DNA from: Corythucha ciliata
Taxonomy: Eukaryota > Arthropoda > Insecta > Hemiptera > Tingidae
Length of the DNA stretch: 64,000 bases
Direction of reading: 5' to 3'
NCBI GenBank assembly: GCA_038030265.1
Contig: CM075943.1
Location: 10,726,001 to 10,790,000 of the forward strand
Part shown: in pieces, positions 55,326 to 64,000 of the stretch
Position numbering within the stretch: position 1 is the first letter of the stretch
Layout of the letters: each line of letters opens with the position of its first letter
The notes under the pieces: generated by a model
Told to the model about the DNA's origin: nothing
Database searches by the model: none
What the model saw: the letters and a program-made list of their open reading frames with translations, nothing else
Program-made: the position numbers and the translations under genes

Positions 55326-57214
55326 GCATCTAAAATGGTTAGTCGCCCATACGACAGCCAACATCTCCTTTTCAGTCACTGAGTATCGGTGTTCCGCGCT
55401 ATTCAATGTTCGGCTAGCGTACGCGATGGGGTTTTCGGCCCCATTTTCCTCCTGGGCCAACACTGCACCTGGAGCCACGCCCGAGGCGTCGGTTGATAGG
55501 ATGAATGGTTTGGAAAAGTCGGGATAAGTCAATATCGGGTGAGACGTCAAGGCCTCCTTGAGTCGGTCAAATGCTTCTTGTTGCTCCGCTTGCCACTGAA
55601 AAGGAACGTTTTTCCTCGTTAACATGGTGAGGGGTCGAGCTTTATCGGCGTAATTCTCGATAAACCGATGGTAGAATCCCGATAGCCCCAGGAAAGATTT
55701 TACGTCCCGGACGTTCCAAGGTTTCTGGAAATGGCGGACTGCTTCCACTTTTGCCGGGTCGGGTCTTACTCCGTCCGGAGTGACAATGTGGCCCAAATAG
55801 GTGACCTCTGTCTCAAAAAAACGACATTTTTTCAAGTTCAGACGCAGCCTGGCGTTTCGGAGTCGGTTCAACACCTCCTTCACGTCCCGGACATGACTGT
55901 CGAGGTCTGGACTAAAGATCACTATGTCGTCCAGATATACTAGCGACGTCTTTCCCACGAGCCCTTCTAACAGGGAGTTCATGGTTCGTTGGAAGGACGC
56001 CGGGGCGTTTCGGAGTCCGAACGCAACTTTGTTGAATTGATAGTGTTTCCCTAGTGTTCGGAAGGCGGTCAACTCCCGACCTGATTCTTTAATTGATATT
56101 TGGAGATATCCCGAGGTTAAGTCAATTGTGGAAAAGTAACAGCTTCCCCCCAGCTGCTCTAGGGTTTCCGAGATTAACGGCATGGGATACGCGTCAGCCC
56201 GGGTCACAGAGTTGAGCTGGCGATAGTCGACGCAAAATCGTGTTTTGTCGGGCTCCCCAGGGGTACGCTTACGAACGAGGACCACCGGAGCAGCCCACGC
56301 GCTTTGAGTGGGGGATATAATGCCCCGATCCAACAGATCTTGGAGGTGAGCTTCCATCACCGGCTTGAGATCATGGGGTACCTGATACGGTCGAACGGAA
56401 ATTGGTTCCGTGCCAGGCAGTAGGTTTATTTCGTTCTCGACAGGAAGAGAACAACCTTGAGCATCCACGGATTCCCACAGCTCCGCATATTCGTCATACA
56501 AGTCACGCATAATTGGACGTAGCTTTTCTGGAAGCGAATCTATCCGCTGACCGATAATTGCCTCTCGGTCATCCGCACTCTGCGGATTTAAATTCCCGCC
56601 GGCTAAAGTCGGAGGGTCTCCCTCCTCGGAAAAGGGAAAAAACGACTCCTCCGAGTCCACGTCCTTTTTCATAAGAGCGGAATAAATCGTATAGTCGAGG
56701 GGCGGAGTAAATTCGTTCGTCCATGAACAAGCACCAATCGGAATTTCTGGTGACTGAGACATTTGGTTGGGTGTTATTAACGGACTTTCCTCCTTCTCAG
56801 AGCCATCAAGTGGGCTTCCGTCGCAATAATCCCATTCTCTGTATTCCTTTTCATTAGGAACGCGGGTCATTTCCCATTGTTGACCCCTTTTCGCGCCTAA
56901 CTCTTGCTTCACCTTCGGGTCAGCTGAGGTACGAGGGTACCCGTCCAAGGTGATTTCCCCGGAGCGCGGATTTATAATTATTGGTAATTTCCGTAAAAGG
57001 TCTAACCCCACCAGACCATATTTTGAGTAAGGGGTGGGTTGCACCGCGAACGAATGATAAATCGCGTGTCCCAATACCGTAGCCCTAGTCGTCTGCCGTT
57101 CTGGCAGCGGTAATTCAGAACCGCTGGGCGAGCGACCAGGGTGGACGGCTTGATCGGCAGTCCCGGAATAGCATGGGGAAGGATCGACGTCTGTGCTCCT
57201 GTGTCCACTATCAT
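55320..57214 (-). pseudogene. pol: Second Gypsy Pol: PR, RT, part of RNase H
   Basis: Minus strand. Protease begins at about 57214 with MIVDTGAQTSILP (the DTG triad). A frame change at about 57040-57070 leads into a long open frame (57074 down). RT has VDYRQLNSVT, IDLTSGYLQI, FGLRNAPASFQRTMN and the active site YLDD, then the connection GLSGFYHRFIENYA. RNase H shows LSTDASGVAPGAVLAQ and YSVTEKEMLAVVWA, and stops after NHFRC at about 55325, where LINE sequence follows without a stop. Integrase is missing. This lineage is clearly different from the Gypsy at 21865: longer LTR, different primer site, three zinc knuckles in Gag. Confidence 0.8.
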
Positions 57215-57220
57215 GGGGTA

Positions 57221-58244
57221 TTATTTATTCGCGATTATTATTTCGAGCGTGATGAGGGGGGTTTCGGCGGTTTCTACATGCGGAACATGCACGACGTTAA
57301 GCGTCCCTGAGGCTGAATTTCCGGAGTTCTGTGAATTGGCCGGGGTCTTCGCTTTTGCCGCGAATTTACGACAGTCGGCAATTTCATGCCCACGATTACC
57401 GCAATAATCACACAATGGAGCGGGTGACTCCTCTTGCCGATCGCAAAAAATAGGGAAGTGGTCGAGGGATTTGCAATATAAGCACGGCTTCACTGGCCGG
57501 GGACGGTCAGTTCGATTGTGCGATGAGGGGGTGTACGACCCATCGATGTCTTTGGACAATTTCTTCGAATGTGTCCCGTTTCATGACACCCGAAACACTT
57601 AACGGCGGACGATTCCCTCTCGGGGGGTGTTCGTGGGGAAGGAGACTGTTGAATAGCAAACAGATTGGGCAACTCCCCATCGTCTTCACGAATTTGTTGT
57701 TTTTCTAGTTTTTCGGCTCGCCTAATGGCGTTTTCAAGGGTCTGTGGCTCAAGAGCAACCATTATTGAGGAATTTTTCCATTTAAACCAGTCACAAAGGC
57801 ATGGAGTGCCCTGGATTGAATTGCTTGGCGTTGGGCATCCGCATTTTGGCGTGCTTCTAAATCAGAAAGCGTACGTTCCGCGAGGGACATAACTCTCTCC
57901 GCGAATTTCCGCGGAGTTTCTTCAGGGCGCTGCTTTGTCTCACCCGCCCACAGGCTCGAGAGGGTAAGAAAATAATTGAGAGCTCCCTTTTTTAACTTTG
58001 ATTGGAGTAGGGACAATTTTTGAGCGTCCGTCAAGTCGCCGGTCGTGTTTTCAAGTAAGGTAAAAAATTGACGAATCGTGGGCCCCTCCTCCCTCCCGGG
58101 CTCCCAGGGGTCCACAGAACAAAATACGAAGTTTGAAACATTTGGATTCGGAGGCGGTTGAGGCAAATGTCGATTTTGATTTTGTAACACTAACGTGCGG
58201 AGAATATCGGCGACTTCTTGCAAGGGGTTGGATTGTGGTTCCAT
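57221..58244 (-). pseudogene. gag: Second Gypsy Gag with three zinc knuckles, frameshifted
   Basis: Minus strand. The ATG at 58244 starts MEPQSNPLQEVADILRTLV. Capsid-like sequence follows (KLSLLQSKLKKGALNYF, RKFAERVMSLAE), ending at a stop at 57762, next to the following frame. That frame (57762-57490) holds the first knuckle, CFGCHETGHIRRNC. A third frame (57559-57221) holds CLYCKSLDHFPIFC and CDYCGNRGHEIADC. A TAA (57221-57223) separates Gag from protease in the same frame. The shifts may be damage rather than programmed. Confidence 0.75.
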
Positions 58245-58436
58245 GACTAACGAAAAATCTTATATCTAACATAAACTAGAATCGCGCGAATACTTAAAAC
58301 TAAAGCAACGAGTAAAAAAAAGGAAATCTTACGCTAATTTGAAACCAAAAATCCAAACATGCAAAAAAAAGAGAGAAATATTTATACGATCACACTAAAC
58401 CAAAGCGTACGCCCTTTCCTTTGGCCTAAAGAAGCA

Positions 58437-58453
58437 TCCCACTTCTGACACCA
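58437..58453 (-). promoter_or_regulatory. Primer-binding site of the second Gypsy
   Basis: On the minus strand TGGTGTCAGAAGTGGGA, a primer site widely shared among Gypsy elements, lies 5 nt after the LTR end and about 190 bp before the Gag ATG. Confidence 0.8.
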
Positions 58454-58458
58454 GAAAT

Positions 58459-59825
58459 TGTGATACGACGTGGGGTCTCCCTATTTTATTTAGGGGATGC
58501 TTCTAGGAAAGGGGTAGGCATTATTAAAAGAAACGCTTCTCGAACGGTAACTCAATATATATATTTTGGTAAGTCGTCCAAAGCAAGTGGGAGGCCGACA
58601 AAGGATAACGGGATAGGCCGGACGGTAATGAGTTAAGGGATGACGAACGGGGGGGGGGGACGAGTGATGATCGGAATGATTTAGAAGAAGACTCCGTACT
58701 CACGCCTTCAAATTCGTCTTCCAAAGAAGTGAGGATGGGCGTTCACGGCCCGTAGGCAGCGGTCTGGCGCCGACGGATGACTCTGGGTGACGGATTCGGG
58801 CGGCGAAAACCAACGCCGAGGACGAGTGGTGATGAGCAGGAGGCGATCACCCGATATAGGTGAGGGTGACGCCGGCGAGACAAGCCGGTGGAAGGAGACG
58901 GCGCCGGATTAGATTCTGGCGGCGTTTACGTGTGGCGTATAGCCGAGAATGAGGGGTGGTGAACAATTGCGCGCAATTGAAGCGTACGCGCCTCGCGTAG
59001 AACTGGCGTACTTGTGGCGTAGAGCCTCGCGTCGAAAAGGCGCACTCGTGGCGTACTAAGTTGTGTAGAGATGGCGAACTTGCGGCGTACGAAGCCCGCG
59101 TAGAGATGGCGTACTCGCGGCGTACAATGCTCGCGTAGAGATGGCGTACTCGAGGCGTACAAAGTTGCGTACTTGGAAATCGTTGGCGTAATAGTCCCTA
59201 CGCCGTCTACGGCTTACTTCGAAGATCGGTACTCTCGTAGCTGACTGCGCGGCACCACACACGACCGTCCGCTTCCACGTCTCGCTTACGAATCCTTTTT
59301 CTTTCCCTTTCTCCTCTGATGGTTAAGGGAGCGTCTGGGAAGGGATGGATTGGGGGGGGGGGGTTCAGGGGCTCGTACCTTCCCCACCTTTCCCTGGACG
59401 ACTCTATCTTCCCCGTTCGAGTTAATTTCCTAGTGGGTTCTCCCATTATATCCTTTTAATTAAACGAATCTTTTTTAGGGATTTTAATGCGTAAAGAAAG
59501 TAATAAATTACAAACAGAAAAATGCGAAACTTACGTGCTACTGCGGCCCTGGTCAACTAACGACTATCTTATCACTCCTAGGTTGGCGCGGACTTATATA
59601 TATATATATAAACAAGAAAGAAAATAAAAGACAAGTGGGGCGAACAACGGCGGCTACAAGTAACGGCTCTGTGATTATTATTTTATGAACGTATGTACAT
59701 TTTCTTACTGCTAGTTTTACTTAAGTTACACCTAAAAGAAAGAAAAACAAACAAAAACTGGCTAACGAATTCGGGTCTGTCCTGACTCAGATAGAGAGAA
59801 GGGGGGGGGGGTCTTTCCCGTCACA
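58459..59825 (-). repeat. 5' LTR of the second Gypsy, 1367 bp
   Basis: On the minus strand it begins TGTGACGGGAAAGACC and ends ACGTCGTATCACA, so the tips are inverse copies (TGTGA/TCACA). A TATATATATATA tract at 59598-59609 could be the core promoter. AATAAA at about 58487-58492 lies near the 3' end, as a polyadenylation signal should. The start was chosen by the end symmetry. The 3' LTR is not in the window. Confidence 0.65.
58980..59185 (-). repeat. ~34-bp tandem repeats in the LTR
   Basis: Five or so units of the form CGCGTAGAGATGGCGTACTC plus GCGGCGTACAA. The two units around 59095-59160 are nearly identical. They lie downstream of the likely TATA box and would be in the R/U5 leader, or act as a regulatory block. 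Confidence 0.8.
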
Positions 59826-59892
59826 GCTGTCCTTCAATCGGTTACCATATAGTCACGTACTAGTGCAATAAAGTTGTTGCGGACGTGGCTTA

Positions 59893-60210
59893 TTAAAAAA
59901 ACGCGTCAACAAACATCCCGGAGGCCATAATGTTTTCATTGAAGACAATATCGTAGTCACTAGCATTCACTTCAACATAGAAAGAAGCATACGAGTCATA
60001 TATGGTCTTAAGGCGGAGACATTTCAAGTGTCTGAGTCCAAGATGAGACAAACCCTCTTCTATCTCCTGCTCGGTCGTGTCCGCTGCTAGTCTAGAGACG
60101 AAAACGCCGACTGTTTTAGGGACAACTCGAATCTTTGAAGACACATTCCCTCCACTTTTTCGTGGTTGAATTTCGTGGGGTTGACTCCTTTCTGGAGCCC
60201 ACAGTCGCAC
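59893..60210 (-). pseudogene. LINE ORF1 fragment with RRM-like domain
   Basis: The minus-strand frame reads GVFVSRLAADTTEQEIEEGL, then LKCLRLKTIYDSYASFYVEV and MASGMFVDAFF. This pattern (FVSRL ... DT ... KLKT-YDSY-SF) is common in ORF1-type nucleic-acid-binding proteins of arthropod non-LTR retrotransposons. No companion ORF2 is adjacent; the Gypsy LTR follows 68 bp away. About 105 codons, start not certain. Confidence 0.6.
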
Positions 60211-60239
60211 AGCTTTGATTAATTCGAAAACCTAACATC

Positions 60240-60640
60240 GAAAACACAAATTTCGTTATTTTGGCAGCTTGAATTCAAATTTTACAGAGGATTTTCGCTC
60301 TCTCACAACTGATATTGCGGATTTGGCTTCTTCAAAACGTACGTGATTTATCGAATTTTTGCTATTTCAAACCCTAACTTCACACTTATTATTTCAAAAA
60401 ACGAATTCCGTATCCTTATTTGTTTCCAAAATTAGTTTCACAAATTTCGCTAGTTCGAAAAACAAATGTGGCTTCAAAAGAAAGTTCATGGATTTGGCTC
60501 TCACAACACCAAGATTCGTGGGCTTTCGCTCTTTCAAAACCTAATTCGTCAATTTGGCTCATTCCAAAAACCATAATTTAATAGTTTTGGCTCTTTCAAA
60601 CCTCAGTTTCGTGGTTTTAGTCCTTTCAGTCCTATTTCCT
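60240..60640. repeat. Degenerate array, 'tttcgt-ttt-gctctttcaaaac' type
   Basis: About 12 units of roughly 35 bp: 'aatttcgt(g/t)attt(t)ggctctttcaaaacc'. It is the inverse of the array at 50390-50820. Confidence 0.65.
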
Positions 60641-62189
60641 AGCTGAAACGCGGACCTCCTTTAACATCGCAAACTGATGAACGATTACTCGTTTTTAACT
60701 TGCATTTAGGCGTCCTACTGTTGTGTCCTACTTTTCGTTGAAAGCGTCCTACTATTGTCCTACTTTTCGTACCAGGCGTCCTTGGAATCCACTTTTACAT
60801 CTGATCACCCTAATTAATTGACTTTTAGACGACCCTTGTCTTAGGACTTTTCAATGGATTACTCCCTCCTCACCGCGTTCGGTCGGCTGAAACTTCGAAA
60901 GTGAAGAAATGGGAAGTGTGCAAAGTTCTCGCACAGTAAGAAGGGAATGGGGAGGGAACTTGAAACATTGATTTAGCCGTTTTGGTGTGGCTGGAAATGA
61001 ATGATGTTGCGATGGTCGAAAATTAGGAGCAACAGGTCTATTTCAATTCAAGCTTTGTGTCGAAATTTTACATTGTTTTTTTTTCTTTCTTTCTTTACTT
61101 TTATGGTCACCCCCTCCCCTTTCCACACTCAACCAAGCCCCCTTATTCTGTTCATCTTTTTACATTGTAAAAAACATTTTGATTTAATACGAATTTGAAC
61201 GTTTTAAGGAAGAAACTCCGCCCAGATTGCCGCCTTTCACGCAACGCTTTCTTTGTTTTTATTTTTTGTTGACCTTGCAGTTATTCAAAGAATAAACGGT
61301 TGAATCAAATAAGTAGTGAGGTGAGGGTGTGAAAGGGCTCCGTTGAAAAATATAGAAATGTTGACGAAATACCGTTTTACAGCAATACATCCCGCTCGGA
61401 AACGCACAGAGAACGTGTATAAGTGAACGGTGAAGAAAACGCCATAAGATGCATCGTTGCGATAGCGATAATATAGGTAAACCTATGACACAAGAAAGGC
61501 AAAATATAATCGTAAAAATACCGCTCATCCGCGTATCTTCCTCTTCAAAAAGTCTCGCGTCACATGAGCTCTGTGTATGTACAGCATCTTATAAGGAGAA
61601 AGAGGGAAGAAATCGCGGCCTTCGTGACCATTTTGTCCATCCGAGAATATAATGTTATGCCGTCTTAAATTACTCCCCTTAAAAAGGGGGAGAAACATTT
61701 TTTTTTCGTTACGCTCTCGACGACTTGACTTTAGCTCTATCACGATTTCAAATAAGGGGAGGATTAGTGAGGAGGGAAAAGGGGAGAAATGCTTCCAAAG
61801 CTTATACAGATTGAGAAATGCTTCTAATCGCCTCAGGGGCACCATTGGAGTATTCGAAGTCTGCTAAAAACCTTTCAATTTTTGTGTATTTTATTATTGG
61901 TGCCGGAAAAAGAGGCGGAAGGGAAATTGGACGGCTTTTCGCGCTTATAATAATGTATGAGATAGGTGGTGAAATAATAACGATGGCGGGCGAAGGAACG
62001 GCGCGGCGCCCTTACGCAAGCTGCGGAATCACGTTTTGTTGTTTTTTCTTGTACTATGTCGAAAATTTAATGTCACGCAAATAAAGTAGGAAAGGCATTT
62101 CGATTCATCCGTGAATTCCATGGCTAATACTGGCCCAATTAGGACAGAATAACAAGTTTTTAATCGGAAGAAGTTGCATTTTTGTTTTT
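60641..62189. other. Non-coding, nothing recognised
   Basis: At 60710-60780 'GCGTCCTACT' recurs three times in about 60 bp. Otherwise AT-rich with no domain in any frame. Confidence 0.5.
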
Positions 62190-63300
62190 CACTTGCATAT
62201 TCCCACTCTGAAGGCTCAAATTGAGAGAATTCACGCCTTCTGGGCGCAACTTCACTGTTAAAATAAAGAAAATGCGTAGATCCCCAATTTCTTCATGTAC
62301 TTCTTCAGCGGATAAAATTGAGAAGGCGCACTACTGTGTTGTTCCTGAAGCAAGTATGTGGCTAAAACTGAGAAAAAGCGCTAATGCTTAATAGCAACAA
62401 GTTAAACAAAATTTGCTAATGCGGTGCCGGTGCTAATGCCCGGCTAATATTGAGAGCAATCACTAATTTGCGTGACTGAAATTAAGAAAAAAGCTATAAT
62501 TCACATCTCAAATTGAGAAAAAACGCTAATTCATTGCTTGGGATTGAAAAAAATCGCTGATTTGCAGGTAAAATTGAGGAAAACGCCAATCCGTCGATAA
62601 AATTGAGGAAAATCGCTAATTCGCGGCTTATGACGGCCAGTTTGTGCTTAAAATAGAAAAAAGCGCGCATACACTACATGACTTGAGGTAAAATTAAACC
62701 ACTGGTTCGCGGCTAAGATTGAGAAAAAACTTAACTTGCGGCTAAAATTGACAAAATCATTTCTTGCGGCTAAAATTCAGGGCTAATATTGAGAAAGTCG
62801 AGCTTTTAGGGCATGACCAGCAGGTTTTTGTCATTCTCCGCGCCGAAAATAGTCGATTTATTTATTATCAGGGCGTGAACAACGGTCTGTTCTGCCATTT
62901 TTGGGGGGGTGCGATACAGCCAGTGAAGCCGTTTTTTTTCGGACGCGAACTTAGTTCGTCAATCCAAGGCCATTTTTGGTTATTTAAATGACTCGTTTTT
63001 TGCGATTAAGACCGGACTATATATATATATATATTTGTATTTTCAGGGCACGAACCATCTTCAGTTTTAGCCATTTTTAGGAACGCGTAGAGTCAGTTTG
63101 GCATTTTTTTGATCGGGAATTACCGTAGTAGCGCGCCAAAAGTAGTTGTTGGCAATTTTTCAAGTCGCAAATCGAAGGGTTTTGCCATTTTGTGTTGAAA
63201 ATAGTCGATTGAGCGTTTTTTTTTTTGGTCGCAAATAGTCCGTTCAAGCTAATGGGCGCGATTGGCCATTTATTGTCCAATTAATGGCGAACAAATGGTC
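62190..63300. repeat. Arrays: GCTAATTCGCGGCTAAAATT type, then GTCAGTTTGGCATTTTT type
   Basis: 62190-62790 is the 'gctaattcgcggctaaaattgagaaaa' type; 62800-63300 changes to the 'tcagttt-gccatttttagg' type seen inside 46756-50884. (TA)n lies at 63018-63035. Confidence 0.7.
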
Positions 63301-63309
63301 ATTTTGCAG

Positions 63310-64000
63310 CAGTGGCGAAAGAACACCTATCGGGGCCCGGGGCGGAAATCTCTAGGAGGCCCTTTAGCCTCTAATTAAACTAGGAATATATTCTTTTTAG
63401 TGGCATTGAAGTACATATTTTTCGAAATTGCCTCCGAAAACCGTGTATGTGCGTTTTCTCAATTTTAACTGCGAAAGAGCGTTTTTTTCTCAATTCTACT
63501 AGCACATTTTAGGTGCGAATTGTCTCTTTTTCTCAATTTTATCCGCGAATTAGCTCATTTTCTTATTTTTAGCTGCGAATCAGAGCTTTTTATGAGCTGT
63601 TAGCCGCGAAAGTTGCCTCAAGAATCCGCAAATTAGACAGCGTTTGAGTGCTCTTTCCCAATTTTATCCGTAAATTAGCAATTTTTCTCAATCTAAGTCG
63701 TGAATTTGTGCTTTTCACCATTTTAAACACCATTTTGTATTTTTCTCTATGTATTATCCGCGAATCAGCGCTTTTTTACAGTTTTAACCGCTTGAATTAG
63801 CGATTTTTCTCAACTTTATTCCCGAATTTGCCTCAGGAATCAGTGAGTTGGCGTTTTCTCAATTTCAGCTCTATGACTTAACGTTGAAGTAGCGTTTTAG
63901 TGCTCTTTCCAAATTTCATCCGCAAATTAGCGTTTTTGTCCATTTTAAACGCTATAATTCGTGTTTTTTCTAAATTTTACCCACGAATCAGCGTTTTTCC
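63310..64000 (+). mobile_element. Left end of another array-carrying hAT-like element
   Basis: CAGTGGCGAAAGAACACCTA, then TCGGGGCCCGGGGCGGAAAT and AGGAGGCCCT, matches the end of 30057-32018 and 41396-44412, followed by TAGCCTCTAATTA as at 41510. The array 'tctcaattttaaccgcgaatcagcg' then runs to the window end. The right end lies outside. Confidence 0.7.

Noticed and set aside
58926..59446. Several minus-strand frames (MYASSTPSLREHC..., MCGAAQSATRV...)
   Set aside because: They fall in the LTR and its tandem repeats; the repeated ATSTPSLR pattern is a by-product of the 34-bp unit.

Overview
The window is a transposon-rich stretch of eukaryotic nuclear DNA. GT-AG introns, non-LTR and LTR retrotransposons, Tc1/mariner, ISL2EU, PIF/Harbinger and hAT-like elements, and one 500-N assembly gap (12644-13143) all point to a scaffold of an animal genome, most likely an arthropod (DD41D mariner, Copia with a tRNA-iMet-type primer site, R1- and jockey-like LINEs). 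The species is not identified. No host gene could be named with confidence; nearly every recognisable protein comes from a mobile element.

Layout. 1-1263: the 3' part of a DD41D mariner. 1854-1996: a palindromic MITE. 4183-10966: a decayed Copia element (primer site, gag, protease/integrase), split by an ISL2EU-type DNA transposon (about 5064-9474) with a THAP-DDE transposase on + and a multi-exon YqaJ nuclease on -; a small MITE sits in an intron of the latter. 11066-11240: MITE. 11267-12026: Gypsy integrase fragment, interrupted by a minus-strand LINE 3' end that runs into the gap. 16209-17150: DNA element with 'CTTGCCAAGTA' ends. 17581-19388: R1-like LINE (-), frameshifted. 21865-26061: complete young Gypsy element with identical 129-bp LTRs, a 4-bp target duplication and a canonical -1 frameshift heptamer. 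33230-33650: LINE fragment. 34979-38750: apparently intact PIF/Harbinger element whose transposase (+) and MADF/BESS protein (-) genes are interleaved through each other's introns. 54268-59825: a jockey-like LINE fused to a second Gypsy (-) with a 1.37-kb LTR. 59893-60210: LINE ORF1 fragment.

The most unusual content is the large share of the window (about 19.4-20.8, 28.1-32.2, 34.0-35.0, 41.4-51.5 and 62.2-64.0 kb) made of degenerate repeats of roughly 25-30 bp, such as the family around GCTAATTCGCGGCTAAAATT and the one around GAAATTGACAGTTT. I can show that at least two of these blocks are the interior of discrete transposons: 30057-32018 and 46756-50884 are each bounded by perfect 8-bp target duplications and have CA-TGGCG-like ends, as hAT elements do. 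Related copies share the same end sequences and internal landmarks. This looks like a family of large non-autonomous hAT-like elements whose cargo is minisatellite-like arrays, present as several copies, nested in each other and locally duplicated.

The elements interact mainly by nesting: ISL2EU in Copia, LINE in Gypsy, array-hAT in hAT, Harbinger in an array. The Harbinger and the 21.9-26.1 kb Gypsy look youngest; most others are broken.
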